56,397 nucleotides of DNA from an uncultured Bacteroidota bacterium. Lineage in GTDB: Bacteria > Bacteroidota > Bacteroidia > Flavobacteriales > Flavobacteriaceae. The notes below the pieces were generated by a model, which was not told the DNA's origin, made no database searches, and saw nothing but the letters and a program-made list of their open reading frames with translations. Shown here one piece after another: positions 1-10,211 of the stretch. The position numbers and the translations under genes were made by a program. Position 1 is the first letter of the stretch, and each line of letters begins with the position of its first letter. The DNA is taken from assembly GCA_902523665.1 (NCBI GenBank), contig CABZAD010000008.1:1-56397 (forward strand), written 5' to 3'.

Positions 1-206
1 CAAGAAATTTACCTGATGTTGATCTTTTAATAAGAACAAGTGGAGAACAGAGAATTAGTAATTTTTTACTTTGGCAAATTGCATATGCTGAGTTATATTT
101 TACAGATGTATATTGGCCTGACTTTACTGAAGAAGATTTAGATAAAGCTATTGTTGAATATCAAAATAGAGAAAGAAGATTTGGAAAAACGAGTAAACAA
201 CTATAA
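1..206 (+). CDS. uppS: Isoprenyl transferase (undecaprenyl diphosphate synthase), C-terminal part
   Basis: The gene is cut by the left window edge; the readable frame begins at base 3 and ends at a TAA at 204-206, giving about 67 C-terminal residues. The motif [15 protein letters not shown] followed by YWPDF is the conserved C-terminal signature of cis-prenyltransferases, which make the C55 lipid carrier for peptidoglycan and other surface glycans. The last 26 bases overlap the probable start of bamA, so the two are likely translationally coupled. In many Flavobacteriia uppS precedes bamA, which supports the call. Only the end is visible, so nothing can be said of the catalytic N-terminal Asp. 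Confidence 0.9.
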   Translation, partial: RNLPDVDLLIRTSGEQRISNFLLWQIAYAELYFTDVYWPDFTEEDLDKAIVEYQNRERRFGKTSKQL

Positions 207-2727
207 GTACAAAATAATTAATGCATTTGGTGTTTTTGTTTTAGGAACTTGTTTTCTATTATCCCAAGATAGTTACAGAAAAGGGAATACTTATACTATA
301 GATACAATTACTGTTGTAGGACTTAAGAATTTTAGTGATAGAACAGTTGTGACTTATAGTGGGCTTAGACAGGGACAAAAGATTCAAGTTCCTGGAGAGG
401 AGATTAGTGCTATTTTAAAAAAGCTATGGAACCTAGAATTATTTAGTGATGTAAATTTATATGTTACAAATGTTAATGATGGTGGTATTAAATTAGAAAT
501 AAATGTTGAGGAACTTCCTACTTTACTTAATTACAAGATTAACGGGGTAAAAAAAAGCAAGGCTGAAGATTTTGTCAAAGAAACTGAATTGTCAGAAGGT
601 AAAAGACTCTCTGAGAGTTTTCTCACTAATACAAAAAATTATATTGAAAATGATTTAAAAAAAGTTGGATATTTAAATTCAAGAGTAAATATTGTTTCAA
701 CTCCTGACTCAATTGGATCTAACAGAGTTAATCTTATCATAAATGTTGATAGAGGAGAAAGAATTAAGATTAAGAATATAATATTTTCAGGGAATGAAAT
801 ATTTGGTGATTTTAAGTTGAAATCAAAACTAAAGAAAACAAAGAAAAGGTTTCCTCTTAGATTCTGGAAAAAATCAAAACTAATAGAGTCTGATTATGAT
901 ACAGATAAAGAGAATTTAATCTCTTTCTACAAAGAAAAAGGATACAGGGATGCAAGAGTTGAATTTGATACAATTATAATTAACGATGAAAAAACCATTG
1001 ATATTGCTTTGAATATTGATGAGGGAAATAAATATTATTTTGGTGATATTAATTACCTTGGAAATAGCTCATATACTGACTTTCAACTAGATCAAATTTT
1101 AGGAATAAATAAGGGTGATTCATATAACGGAGTATTACTTAAAGAGAGGATTCAAGATGATAATCCTGATGCAAATGACCTCTCAAATTTATATCAAAAT
1201 AACGGATATCTTTTCTCATCTGTAAATGCTGTTGAGGTAAGTGCTGAGAATGATACTATTGACTTTGAGATTAGAATTAATGAGGGTAAGCTTGCAAGTT
1301 TTAATAAAATTTCTGTGGTTGGAAATACCAAAACAAATGATAATGTTATTTACAGAGAATTAAGAATAAAACCAGGCGAACTTTACAGTAAAGATAAAGT
1401 TGTTAGGACAATTCGTGAAGTTGGCCAACTTGGTTTTTTTGATGCTGAACAGATTAGTCCTGACTTTAAAAATGTAGATCCAAATCAAGGTACAGTTGAT
1501 ATAGAACTTGGTTTAGTTGAATCTGGTGCAAGTCAAATAGAGCTTCAGGGCGGATATGGTGGTGGTGGATTTATTGGAACTGTTGGGCTTGCTTTTAATA
1601 ACTTTTCGACAAAAAACATAAAAAACCGAAAGGCGTGGAGGCCGCTTCCAATGGGTGATGGTCAAACATTTGCAATAAGACTTCAAACAAGTACCTTCTA
1701 CAGTACAAGAAGTTTTAGTTTTATTGAACCATGGTTTGGTGGTAGACAACCAGTTCAATTTTCTCTTTCTTTATCTTCAACAAAACAATATAGATATGAT
1801 TATTTCACTAGAAGAGCTGATAAAAGTCAGTCTTTTGAAATTGCCGGATTTAATATTGGATTAGCAAAGAGGCTAAGAGTTCCAGATGATTATTTTGTGT
1901 TATCACAGTCAATTTCTTATCAATATTATAACTTAGTAAACTACTTCACTGGTCTTTTTACCTTTGGTAATGGAGAATCTCACAATATTGCTTACAATAT
2001 TGCATTATCTAGGAATAATACTTTTACAAATCCTATTTTCCCAGTTGGTGGATCAAGTTTTACACTAAGCGCAAGATTATCTCCCCCTTACTCATTAATT
2101 AGAGGAGATGACTATGCAGATATTGCGCAAAGACCTGAATATCAAGATAATAGTGGAAATCCTATTCAGTCTGAAATTGATCAAGCAAAATATAAATGGC
2201 TTGAATTTTATAAAATAAAGTTTGACGGTAGTTGGTATACAAGATTATTTGGAAAATTTGTTCTTAAAGCTCAGACAGATTTTGGATTTTTAGGGACTTA
2301 TAACAGTAACTTGGGTAATATACCTTTTGAAAGATTTTATCTTGGAGGTGACGGGATGCAACAGTATGCAATGGATGGAAGAGAAACAATAGCACTTAGA
2401 GGTTATGAGAATGGATCACTCTCTAGTAGGGATGGATCAATAATATATAATAAGTTTTCACTAGAATTGAGATACCCTATAAGTCTTAAACCAAGTGCTT
2501 CTGTTTTTGCTCTAAGTTTTCTTGAAGCAGGAAATGGATTCGGTGATTTCAAAGACTATAGCCCATTTAATGTAAAAAGATCAGCTGGAATTGGAGTTAG
2601 AGTATTTATGCCTGCATTTGGATTACTTGGTATTGATTTTGGTTACGGTTTTGATTCCACAGATTTTATAAACACTGGACAAGCATCTGGGTGGCAAACA
2701 CACTTTGTAATAGGTCAACAATTTTAA
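181..2727 (+). CDS. bamA: Outer membrane protein assembly factor BamA
   Basis: This is the central subunit of the BAM complex, which folds and inserts beta-barrel proteins into the outer membrane. The N-terminal half carries repeated POTRA-like units, and the C-terminal half (from about residue 440) is a 16-strand barrel. The L6 motif appears as LRGYENG near residue 739, and the chain ends in a terminal Phe as expected of an outer-membrane barrel. No ATG lies near the 5' end. I chose TTG at 181 because a purine-rich AGAAAGAAGA stretch lies just upstream and because it gives a basic n-region followed by the hydrophobic run [17 protein letters not shown], a credible signal peptide. TTG at 151 or 154 is possible. 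The start overlaps uppS. Confidence 0.93.
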   Translation: MEKRVNNYKYKIINAFGVFVLGTCFLLSQDSYRKGNTYTIDTITVVGLKNFSDRTVVTYSGLRQGQKIQVPGEEISAILKKLWNLELFSDVNLYVTNVNDGGIKLEINVEELPTLLNYKINGVKKSKAEDFVKETELSEGKRLSESFLTNTKNYIENDLKKVGYLNSRVNIVSTPDSIGSNRVNLIINVDRGERIKIKNIIFSGNEIFGDFKLKSKLKKTKKRFPLRFWKKSKLIESDYDTDKENLISFYKEKGYRDARVEFDTIIINDEKTIDIALNIDEGNKYYFGDINYLGNSSYTDFQLDQILGINKGDSYNGVLLKERIQDDNPDANDLSNLYQNNGYLFSSVNAVEVSAENDTIDFEIRINEGKLASFNKISVVGNTKTNDNVIYRELRIKPGELYSKDKVVRTIREVGQLGFFDAEQISPDFKNVDPNQGTVDIELGLVESGASQIELQGGYGGGGFIGTVGLAFNNFSTKNIKNRKAWRPLPMGDGQTFAIRLQTSTFYSTRSFSFIEPWFGGRQPVQFSLSLSSTKQYRYDYFTRRADKSQSFEIAGFNIGLAKRLRVPDDYFVLSQSISYQYYNLVNYFTGLFTFGNGESHNIAYNIALSRNNTFTNPIFPVGGSSFTLSARLSPPYSLIRGDDYADIAQRPEYQDNSGNPIQSEIDQAKYKWLEFYKIKFDGSWYTRLFGKFVLKAQTDFGFLGTYNSNLGNIPFERFYLGGDGMQQYAMDGRETIALRGYENGSLSSRDGSIIYNKFSLELRYPISLKPSASVFALSFLEAGNGFGDFKDYSPFNVKRSAGIGVRVFMPAFGLLGIDFGYGFDSTDFINTGQASGWQTHFVIGQQF

Positions 2728-2779
2728 TCGTTTTTTCAAGAAAAATTACGATATTGCACTCGAAAAATATTTTTAGATT

Positions 2780-3286
2780 ATGAAATTAATATTTAAATTA
2801 TTATTCGCTGCTTTTTTAATAGTAGCTCCATTAAATACAACCGCTCAGTCAAATGTTGCACATATTAATGTTCAACAACTTATAAGCGAAATGCCTGAAG
2901 TAATAGCTGCTCAAAATGAGTTAGCAAAACTTGAAAAGGATTATACTACTCAGATTGATAATGCGTTTAAAGAGTTTCAAACAAAAGCTCAAAGCTATTC
3001 TTCAGATGCTGCAAATCAAACAGATGTTACTAATCAAGCAAGACAAAAAGAGCTTGAAAGTATGCAAACTAATTTGCAAGAGTTTAGGGATTCAGCTGCT
3101 CAAGAACTACAAAAGAAACAAATGGATTTAATGACTCCACTTCTTGAAAAGGCAAGAAGTGCTATTACAAAAGTTGGAGAAGATCAAGGCTTTAATTACG
3201 TTATAGATTCAAGTCCAAATGGAGGTATTATACTTGCAAACGGGAAAGATCTGCTAGCTGACGTGAAAAAAGAACTTGGGTTTTAA
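2780..3286 (+). CDS. OmpH/Skp family periplasmic chaperone
   Basis: This 168-residue protein has a clear signal peptide (MKLIFKLLFAAFLIVAPLNTTAQ). It is followed by a long Gln/Lys/Glu-rich alpha-helical segment (about residues 40-125) and a C-terminal segment containing FNYVIDSSPNGGIILA, typical of the family. Skp/OmpH trimers hold unfolded outer-membrane proteins in the periplasm and hand them to BamA, which lies 52 bases upstream on the same strand. Many Flavobacteriia carry two tandem ompH copies after bamA; here only one is present. It ends 8 bases from the convergent tsaB. Confidence 0.9.
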   Translation: MKLIFKLLFAAFLIVAPLNTTAQSNVAHINVQQLISEMPEVIAAQNELAKLEKDYTTQIDNAFKEFQTKAQSYSSDAANQTDVTNQARQKELESMQTNLQEFRDSAAQELQKKQMDLMTPLLEKARSAITKVGEDQGFNYVIDSSPNGGIILANGKDLLADVKKELGF

Positions 3287-3294
3287 ATCATATT

Positions 3295-3954
3295 TTAGTT
3301 CACATAAGGCTTTTTGATATACATTGGCTCAATGTATGCTATATCTTCAAATTTTTTCTCATCAAGCGATTTATGAGAGATGCTAATCATATCAATTGAA
3401 CTAATAGTTCTTTTAAAAACCTCTATTTCCTTATTTACTAAATTAGATATAAATTCGTTCGATTCATCTGTATTGACAACTATAACTGATTCCTCATCTA
3501 GAATTTTAAAAATATAATTTCTATCTATAAGTTTAATTTTAGGTTCAACTATCTCTTTTAAATCATTACTATATTTAGAAATATAGTAATAATCTCCTTT
3601 ATCGTTAATCAAAGAAATTATATTTTTATTTTCCTTTATAACTGAATTAGCAATAATCTTGAGAGATGATATTCCAATTAAATCAATATCATGCGGATAA
3701 CATAGTCCTTTTGCAACTGAAAAGCCGATTCTAAGACCTGTGAATGAACCTGGGCCTACACCAACTGAAACTGCAGATAAACCACTTACATCTAGATTGT
3801 TTTCATTTAGAATATTTTGAATAGATGAAGTTAAAAGTTCACTATGTCTATAACTTTCATCCTCTAATTCAAAACTTGTAACTAAATTACCTTCTGATGA
3901 TAAACAAACTGAACAATTTTTACTAGATGTCTCGATATTTAGAATTCTAGACAT
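3295..3954 (-). CDS. tsaB: tRNA threonylcarbamoyladenosine biosynthesis protein TsaB
   Basis: This 219-residue protein is the TsaB partner of TsaD and TsaE in making the t6A modification of tRNAs that read ANN codons. The N-terminus MSRILNIETSSKNCSVCL is the usual ASKHA-fold phosphate-1 loop, and VSVGVGPGSFTGLRIG (about residues 64-79) is the TsaB hallmark. The C-terminal half is the variable second lobe. It is the last gene of the minus-strand efflux cluster, starting 6 bases after the outer-membrane efflux gene; co-transcription is likely although the functions are unrelated. It converges on ompH. Confidence 0.92.
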   Translation of the reverse strand: MSRILNIETSSKNCSVCLSSEGNLVTSFELEDESYRHSELLTSSIQNILNENNLDVSGLSAVSVGVGPGSFTGLRIGFSVAKGLCYPHDIDLIGISSLKIIANSVIKENKNIISLINDKGDYYYISKYSNDLKEIVEPKIKLIDRNYIFKILDEESVIVVNTDESNEFISNLVNKEIEVFKRTISSIDMISISHKSLDEKKFEDIAYIEPMYIKKPYVN

Positions 3955-3960
3955 TAAAAT

Positions 3961-5295
3961 TTAGTTAACCTTAGGTATTGTCAAAGGGAGACCAAAATAA
4001 AATTCTAAAACTTTTAGTCTAAAAATATAATCAAACTTTGCCCTAATGTTTTCTGAAATAGCAGCTTCATATAATTGTTTTGATTGAATAAAATCAAATG
4101 AATTAAGTGAGCCTAATAAAAATCGATCAGATGCATCTTCAAAAGCACTTTGAAGTGATTTAACAGTTTTGTTCGAGGCCTCGTAAAACTTTATAGCACC
4201 AACAAGATCATTATATGCAACATTAACTGTATTTTCTAGATTAAGTTTTTCTTGTTCAAATTGAAATTTTAGTCTATCTAAATTAATTTTAGATCTTTCA
4301 ATATTATTTGAAATTGCTCTACCTTGAAATATTGGTATATTTAGTCCTAATCCAAATGTTTGACCTTTATTCAAATCAAATTGATCTTCAAAGCTTGGTA
4401 AATTGTCAAGATATGATATCCTTGTATTCCATGAATAAAATGATGTGATTGAAGGTAATCTAAATGACTTTGCAATTTTAATATCCTTTTCTGCTATCGA
4501 AATGTTTGTCTCAGCAAGCTTAATATCATTTCTAAAAGTTTTAGCTTTTTCAAAAATTTCTTTAGGAGAGTTTTCTAGTATTTCAGATAAAGGTATACTG
4601 AAATCTTCATCTGCAATATCAAAGCTTTCATAGTCATCAATTAAGAGCACTTGTGCAAGATTTAGTTTTACATCTCTTAGATTATTTTCAGCTAAAACAA
4701 CACTTTGCTCCTGTGATGCTAGGTTTGCTTCTATTTCAAATATTTGCCTAGGTGAGAATATTCCTGATTCAATTAAATCTTTAGTCCTTTTATATTCTTC
4801 TCTTGTTATTTCAAGTTGAGATTGTTGAACCTTAAGTATCTCCTTATTAAACATTATCTGCAAATAAGAATTAGCAACAAAAAGCTTTACATCATCTTTT
4901 ATATCTTCTAGCTGATATTTTGAAGCAAGTATTTCAAGGTTAGCCCTATGTAATTGATAAACATTCCTTGATCCACTGTATACTGGAAGCCCAACTGATG
5001 CAGTTGCCGAGGAAAATTGAGTTGTTATTTCCTCAATAATATTTGTCGTAACGTTAACTCCCCTGCCTACATTCCACTGATGGTTTGCAGAGGCACCAAT
5101 ATTTGGTAAAAAGTTTCCAATTGCATCAGATTTGTTTAGTTCAGAATTTTTAAGATTTAATTCTGATTGCTTAATATTTATGTTTTTTTCTAATGCAATA
5201 TCAACAGCGTCTTGCAGTGATATAATCTTTATATCCGATTGAGAAAATACTAAGGTATTAAATAAAAGGGCTGAAAGTAAAAATTTATATTTCAT
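3961..5295 (-). CDS. TolC-like outer membrane efflux protein
   Basis: This is a 444-residue outer-membrane factor of the TolC family. The ATG at 5295 gives the signal peptide MKYKFLLSALLFNTLVFSQ; an upstream in-frame ATG at 5349 would lie inside the adaptor gene and is less likely. Two repeats of alpha-helical hairpin plus beta strands are recognisable, with DAVDIALEKNINIKQSELNL as the first repeat and long coiled coils after it. It forms the exit duct for the adaptor and ABC transporter encoded immediately upstream (10-base gap to the adaptor stop). Confidence 0.92.
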   Translation of the reverse strand: MKYKFLLSALLFNTLVFSQSDIKIISLQDAVDIALEKNINIKQSELNLKNSELNKSDAIGNFLPNIGASANHQWNVGRGVNVTTNIIEEITTQFSSATASVGLPVYSGSRNVYQLHRANLEILASKYQLEDIKDDVKLFVANSYLQIMFNKEILKVQQSQLEITREEYKRTKDLIESGIFSPRQIFEIEANLASQEQSVVLAENNLRDVKLNLAQVLLIDDYESFDIADEDFSIPLSEILENSPKEIFEKAKTFRNDIKLAETNISIAEKDIKIAKSFRLPSITSFYSWNTRISYLDNLPSFEDQFDLNKGQTFGLGLNIPIFQGRAISNNIERSKINLDRLKFQFEQEKLNLENTVNVAYNDLVGAIKFYEASNKTVKSLQSAFEDASDRFLLGSLNSFDFIQSKQLYEAAISENIRAKFDYIFRLKVLEFYFGLPLTIPKVN

Positions 5296-5305
5296 CGTAA
5301 TAGAT

Positions 5306-6442
5306 TTATCTGTCTTCAAATTCATCAAATGCTGACTCCTCAGGTTCAATTTTAATAGGTTCAGTTTTATTCCAGACCTTAATTTTGTCGCTCATTTCAA
5401 TCCCAGATAATACCTCGACCTTTACACCGTCTGATAAACCAATTGTTATATCTTTTCTCTCAAATTTTTGATTTGATATTTCAATCTCAACATAGGGCTG
5501 TTGAGTTCTTCGATCAAACTGAAGAACAGATTCAGGAATTACAGTTATGTCATTTCTTTGATTAATTACTAGTGAACCATTTGCACTATATCCAGCTCTA
5601 ATAAATGTGTCTTCATTTAATGTTATATCAGCTTCTATTTTAAATTGAACAGCTCCACCTTCTTCTGTACCCTTTGGTGCAACAAATTTTAATTTTGCGT
5701 CAAAGTCTTCACCAGGAATCGCAGCCATATTTACAATTATTGACATCCCATTTTCAAGATTACCAACTTCAGCTTCATCAACTTGACCCTCAAAAATCAT
5801 TTTTGTTAAATCAGCAATAATTGCAACAGATGTTCCTTCGTTAAAATTATTAGCTGCAATAACTTGATCACCTAATTTAACTGGAATCTCTAAAATAGTT
5901 CCTGATACAGTTGCTCTTATATTTGTATTAGCTGTTGATGATCCAGATACAGATCCTTTCCTTAAAATTTCAAGATCATTTTTAGAAGCAGTAAGATTCT
6001 CTTTAGCGGTATCAAAACTTAATTTTGCATCTTCATAATCCTGCGTGGAAATTATATCCTTTGCAAATAGCTCTTCTGCTCTTTTAATTTGTCTCTCAGC
6101 ATTTTCGACGTTTAACTCTGCAGCAATCACTTGGGCTTGGGCAGCATAAACTGACCTTTCATCTGGGACAACTTTTATTAGCGCAATAAGCTGACCATTT
6201 TGAACAGTATCCCCCTCCTCAACAAATATTCTGTCAATTATACCATTGAGTTGAGGCTTAATCTCTACCTCATCTTCTGGAATTACCTTACCTGTCACAA
6301 CAGTCATTTTTTCAATTGAAGAGATGTATGCACTTGTTGTGTCGAACTCAATAGATGATTCTCTATTTGTCCTAATAAAGTATGCTATAGCAAATAAAAA
6401 CCCTAATATTAAAATTATAATTCCTATATTTTTTAGTTTCAT
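5306..6442 (-). CDS. Efflux periplasmic adaptor (MacA/HlyD family)
   Basis: This 378-residue protein has one N-terminal membrane segment (about residues 6-23), then a barrel-sandwich/lipoyl half (GDTVQNGQLIALI), a coiled-coil hairpin rich in Ala/Glu/Lys (about 80-160), the second lipoyl half (ISGTILEIPVKLGDQV-like segment near 180-200) and membrane-proximal beta-barrel domains. It bridges the inner-membrane MacB-type permeases to the TolC-like protein. Gene order ATPase, permease, permease, adaptor, outer-membrane protein on one strand shows a complete tripartite exporter. The substrate cannot be read from sequence. Confidence 0.9.
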   Translation of the reverse strand: MKLKNIGIIILILGFLFAIAYFIRTNRESSIEFDTTSAYISSIEKMTVVTGKVIPEDEVEIKPQLNGIIDRIFVEEGDTVQNGQLIALIKVVPDERSVYAAQAQVIAAELNVENAERQIKRAEELFAKDIISTQDYEDAKLSFDTAKENLTASKNDLEILRKGSVSGSSTANTNIRATVSGTILEIPVKLGDQVIAANNFNEGTSVAIIADLTKMIFEGQVDEAEVGNLENGMSIIVNMAAIPGEDFDAKLKFVAPKGTEEGGAVQFKIEADITLNEDTFIRAGYSANGSLVINQRNDITVIPESVLQFDRRTQQPYVEIEISNQKFERKDITIGLSDGVKVEVLSGIEMSDKIKVWNKTEPIKIEPEESAFDEFEDR

Positions 6443-6461
6443 TTTTGTTTGTTTTAATTAA

Positions 6462-7742
6462 TTATTCTTCTCTTAATGCTTCAATAGGCTTAATACTTAC
6501 AGCTCTTTCAGCTGGAATAAGCCCAATAAGTGTACCAAGTGTTATCATTGTAATAAATGCTCCAAATACAACAGCTAGGGGAACAGTTGGATTTGTAAAA
6601 GGAAATTCCTCTAAATTCGCAGTTCCAATATTTATTATAAATAATAAAAGTGCCCCAACAATTATTCCTATTATACCTGCTATTATAGTTAAAAAAACTG
6701 CCTCTAAAACAATTTGAATTTTTACCTCTAATGGTTTTGCTCCAAGTGCTCTTCTGATGCCAAGTTCATTTGTTCTTTCTTTTACAGCAATTAACATAAT
6801 ATTTCCTATACCAATAACACCTGCGAATATTGTGGCAATACCAACAACAAGGGAAAGAAAAATCATACCTGAAGAGAACTTTACTATACTTTCAAAAAGT
6901 GATCCTATATTAAATGTTCCAAAAGCTCTGTCATCCTCAGGAGCTACTGTTTTTAATACTTTTAAGTTGTCTACTACTGTTTCCTCAAGATACTTTGGAT
7001 TGACATAATCATATCCTGATATGAACATCCAGCCAAACCTATCTCCTCTGTTGTACATTTTAGCAAAAGTTGTATAAGGGATTGTTATATCTGAGTCCGA
7101 ACCGAAGCCCCCAAATCCCTCTGCAAATTTTTCTACTCCCACAACCTTAAAATTTACATCATTAATTATTATATATTTACCAATAGGATCCTCTCCTTGA
7201 TTAAAAAGTCTTTCCTGGGTGCCTTCGCCAATTACAGCAACTTTTCTTTCATACTTTATATCTTCATCATTTATAAATCTTCCTCCATCATAAATTTTAA
7301 TAACTGATATTTTTGCTTGAGTAGGGAAGTTTCCAAAAAGATTAAAATTATCAGATTTTGTTCCTCTTACAACTAATGGAGGTGATCCTGAAAACGCTCC
7401 TGCTTGAAGTCCAGGTGATATATATTCTATTTCTGGAACTCTATCTCTTAGGTAATCTACATCAGACAATCTAAATGGAAAACGTCTACCTTCTTCAAAT
7501 CCTTTATAAGGAATAGAAGTACTCTGAACCCAAACTCCCATGGAGTTCTTGCTTAATCCACTAAAAGCTTTATCAAATCCATTTTCCAGACCAGTGGCTG
7601 AGCCAGCAAGTGCTATGTAGATAAATATTCCCCAAAAAACACCAATAGTTGTTATTATGGTCCTGGTTCTATTCTTTGATATTGATTCAAAGATTTCATC
7701 CCAAGTATCTTTTTCAAATATTTTTTTTAAACTATTCATCAT
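6462..7742 (-). CDS. MacB-type ABC transporter permease (second copy)
   Basis: This 426-residue permease has the MacB topology: one transmembrane segment (about residues 28-50), a large periplasmic domain (about 55-290), then three transmembrane segments in an FtsX-like C-terminal domain. The FtsX core motif IGIGNIMLIAVKERTNELGIRRALGAK is split across about residues 310-335, and the protein ends in the usual PIEALREE tail. It overlaps the preceding permease gene by 11 bases, so translation is probably coupled. It is homologous to, but clearly diverged from, its neighbour; the two likely form a heterodimer served by the single ATPase. Confidence 0.92.
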   Translation of the reverse strand: MMNSLKKIFEKDTWDEIFESISKNRTRTIITTIGVFWGIFIYIALAGSATGLENGFDKAFSGLSKNSMGVWVQSTSIPYKGFEEGRRFPFRLSDVDYLRDRVPEIEYISPGLQAGAFSGSPPLVVRGTKSDNFNLFGNFPTQAKISVIKIYDGGRFINDEDIKYERKVAVIGEGTQERLFNQGEDPIGKYIIINDVNFKVVGVEKFAEGFGGFGSDSDITIPYTTFAKMYNRGDRFGWMFISGYDYVNPKYLEETVVDNLKVLKTVAPEDDRAFGTFNIGSLFESIVKFSSGMIFLSLVVGIATIFAGVIGIGNIMLIAVKERTNELGIRRALGAKPLEVKIQIVLEAVFLTIIAGIIGIIVGALLLFIINIGTANLEEFPFTNPTVPLAVVFGAFITMITLGTLIGLIPAERAVSIKPIEALREE

Positions 7743-8961
7743 TTAATGCAACAATTGGCTTAATTTCAGCTGCTCTTTTTGCAGGTATATATCCTGCAAT
7801 AACTCCAAAAATAATTAGAACAAGTGTTGCAAAAAGGGCAGTTCCTATTCCAACTTCAGGTCTTGTTATAAAGTATTCTTGTAAACCTTTATCAATTGTA
7901 TTTAAAAATATTATACCTATTACCATTCCTAAAAAGCCGGAAAGTGATGTAATAAAAATTGACTCAGTCAAAATCATTTTAATTATTTCTGATGGTTTTG
8001 CACCAAGTGCTTTTCTTACACCAAGTTCTTTAGTTCTCTCTTTAACAATAAAAACCATTATATTAGAAATCCCAATTATTCCGGCAATAAGAGTCCCGAT
8101 TCCAACAAATGCTACAATAACTTGAAGAGCTCCTGCAAATTGCATAGATCTATCTAATTCATCTGCAACATTTCTTGTTCTAATGGCACTCGGATCTGTT
8201 GGGTCAATTGATTTCTTCTTTTTTAAAAAAGTTTTAATTTCATTTTCCAACTTTATTGCTCCAGAACCACCTAATTTATCATTGAAGGTTATAGCTATAT
8301 TACCTACCTTGTCACTTCCCATCAAAATCTGTTGCCTTGTTGTATAAGGTAAATAGAGAAAGCTTTCCTGATTATCACCATCAAGATCTTGAAATACGCC
8401 AACAACTTTATATGTTCTACTTCCTATGTTAATGAACTTACCAATAGGATCTTCTGTTTTAAAAATATCTCTAGCAACTAGTCTTCCTATTACAACAACC
8501 TTGGATTTTGTATCAATATCTTTCTGATTGATATATCTACCTTTCATTAAGACATTTCCTTCTATGTATTGATTTGATGGAGAAACTGCCTGGATAGAAA
8601 AATCATATGATTCTAATTTATATTTTATAACATCTCCATATCTAATAGTTGGGTTTATAAGCTCTACTCTATCTGAAAAATTATTTTTAATATCTGAGAT
8701 ATCAGAATTATCAAATTCAATACGTCTATTAGTCTTAAATCCACCATATGGCTTAGTTGTTTTACCCGGATACAGAAAAAGAACATTATTTGCTTGTCTT
8801 AAAAATAAATCAGAATATGAATTTTTCAGACCTTCTCCCAGACCAAATAAAACAATAAAAATTAAAATACCTAAAGAGACTGTAGTTCCAGATAGAACTG
8901 TCCTAAGTTTATTCTTTTGAATTGACTGAAAGATTTCTTTCCAACGTTCTATGTTAAACAT
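7732..8961 (-). CDS. MacB-type ABC transporter permease (first copy)
   Basis: This 409-residue protein has the same architecture as the next gene: an N-terminal membrane anchor at about residues 22-43, a periplasmic MacB-like domain, and a C-terminal FtsX domain with GISNIMVFIVKERTKELG and RKALGAK motifs and the terminal PIVALNDE. Unlike E. coli MacB the nucleotide-binding domain is not fused but is encoded by the gene just upstream, which overlaps this one by 8 bases. MacB proteins act as mechanotransmitters that push periplasmic substrates through TolC. Confidence 0.92.
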   Translation of the reverse strand: MFNIERWKEIFQSIQKNKLRTVLSGTTVSLGILIFIVLFGLGEGLKNSYSDLFLRQANNVLFLYPGKTTKPYGGFKTNRRIEFDNSDISDIKNNFSDRVELINPTIRYGDVIKYKLESYDFSIQAVSPSNQYIEGNVLMKGRYINQKDIDTKSKVVVIGRLVARDIFKTEDPIGKFINIGSRTYKVVGVFQDLDGDNQESFLYLPYTTRQQILMGSDKVGNIAITFNDKLGGSGAIKLENEIKTFLKKKKSIDPTDPSAIRTRNVADELDRSMQFAGALQVIVAFVGIGTLIAGIIGISNIMVFIVKERTKELGVRKALGAKPSEIIKMILTESIFITSLSGFLGMVIGIIFLNTIDKGLQEYFITRPEVGIGTALFATLVLIIFGVIAGYIPAKRAAEIKPIVALNDE

Positions 8962-9652
8962 TCTTTATAATATTTTGTTTAATTTTTTTATCCTCAACAA
9001 TTACACCATCCCTAAGATGAACAATTCTCTTACACATTTTTGCAATGTCATGCTCATGTGTTACAACCAAAATTGTTTTTCCTTCATTGTTTATTTTTTG
9101 AATAAGTGCCATCACTTCAATAGACGTATTAGAGTCTAAAGCGCCTGTTGGTTCATCTGCAAGAAGAACTTTTGGATTTGAAGCTAATGCTCTAGCAATA
9201 GCAACTCTTTGCTTTTGCCCACCAGACAACTCACTAGGAAGATGAGTAGCCCAGTCTTTTAAACCTACTTTTTCTAGGAAACTTAATGCAGTTTTTTGTC
9301 TTTCTTTTCTTGGGATCCCCTGATAATACAAAGGAAGAGCTACATTCTCTAAAGCATTCTTATATGTAATAAGATTAAAGGATTGAAAGACAAAACCTAA
9401 AAATTTATTCCTGTACTCAGCAGCTGTTTTCTCATCTAAATTTTCAATTCTTATTTTATCAAGATCATATGTTCCATCATCTGCGTTATCAAGCATTCCT
9501 AATATATTTAAAAGAGTAGATTTTCCTGATCCAGATGAGCCCATAATAGCTACTAATTCTCCATCTTCGACATTGAAATCAATTCCCTTCAATACATGAA
9601 GTGATGATGAGCCCATATAATATGACTTATGAAGCTTATTTATTTCAATCAT
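8954..9652 (-). CDS. ABC transporter ATP-binding protein (LolD/MacB type)
   Basis: This 232-residue ATPase shows Walker A GSSGSGKST (about residues 38-46), a Q-loop within FVFQSFNLI, the signature LSGGQKQRVAIARAL, Walker B VLLADEPTGALDS and the switch His in VVTHEHD. It energises the two downstream MacB-type permeases. It is the first gene of the efflux operon; a TAATTTTG -7-type box lies only 7 bases before its ATG, implying a very short leader. The last 8 bases overlap the first permease. Confidence 0.93.
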   Translation of the reverse strand: MIEINKLHKSYYMGSSSLHVLKGIDFNVEDGELVAIMGSSGSGKSTLLNILGMLDNADDGTYDLDKIRIENLDEKTAAEYRNKFLGFVFQSFNLITYKNALENVALPLYYQGIPRKERQKTALSFLEKVGLKDWATHLPSELSGGQKQRVAIARALASNPKVLLADEPTGALDSNTSIEVMALIQKINNEGKTILVVTHEHDIAKMCKRIVHLRDGVIVEDKKIKQNIIKNV

Positions 9653-9659
9653 GATAGTG

Positions 9660-9667
9660 CAAAATTA
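9660..9667 (-). promoter_or_regulatory. Bacteroidota -7 box (TAATTTTG) for the efflux operon
   Basis: On the minus strand this is an exact match to the TAnnTTTG element of Bacteroidota primary sigma factor promoters, ending 7 bases before the ATP-binding gene. No TTTG -33 element is seen at the usual distance. If used, the transcript would be almost leaderless. Confidence 0.4.
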
Positions 9668-9712
9668 GTTTTTCTTATAATAATATCAGTGTTTTAGCAT
9701 ATTTATTATCAA

Positions 9713-10162
9713 TTAATTTACTGGTTTCATCACTATTTTTTTGTCATCATAAATTTCAAACAACATTTTTTCAAACTTAGGTGGGCCAAGAATTGGTTTT
9801 ACATCATTTGAACTGCCAAATTTTTCTTTTGGTATTCCAATTAAATTAAAATCCATTTTTTGATTTTCATTCTCATCATGAAAAAATTGAATTGCGTATT
9901 TTCCAGGAGAGATAGAGTCAAAAGAAATTTTAGAAGAGTAATTAACAACTAATGATGTTCCAACTATCACTGGATTTTCATTCTCATCAAGAATACGAAT
10001 GTATAATGGACCTTTGTTGGATTTAAGATTATTTATTTCCATCTCCAAAGAGATATTACCTCTAAGATCAGTGATATAATATTTACTAGTTTCTTCTTGA
10101 GAAAAAATAGCATTTAAAAATAGAAGGTTTAAAATAATTAATATATGTGTGTACAATTTCAT
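9713..10162 (-). CDS. DUF2141 family secreted protein
   Basis: This 149-residue protein has a signal peptide (MKLYTHILIILNLLFLNAIFSQ). The mature part resembles the DUF2141 family: a beta-rich small domain with GKYAIQFFHDENENQKMDFN, then GIPKEKFGSSNDVKP and an FEKMLFEI strand. The acidic Asp/Glu/Asn loop (about residues 99-110) resembles a calcium-binding loop, but function is unknown in the family. It stands alone between the efflux operon and the oxidase-assembly genes, all on the minus strand. No promoter element was recognised. Confidence 0.8.
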   Translation of the reverse strand: MKLYTHILIILNLLFLNAIFSQEETSKYYITDLRGNISLEMEINNLKSNKGPLYIRILDENENPVIVGTSLVVNYSSKISFDSISPGKYAIQFFHDENENQKMDFNLIGIPKEKFGSSNDVKPILGPPKFEKMLFEIYDDKKIVMKPVN

Positions 10163-10211
10163 TGTGGTAATTTAATTAAAACTTCAGGGTTACATTAATG
10201 TTTTATAAAAA

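Noticed and set aside
7649-8125. 158-codon plus-strand frame across the permease genes
   Set aside because: Hydrophobic translation is the complement of real membrane-protein codons on the minus strand; no start context or family.
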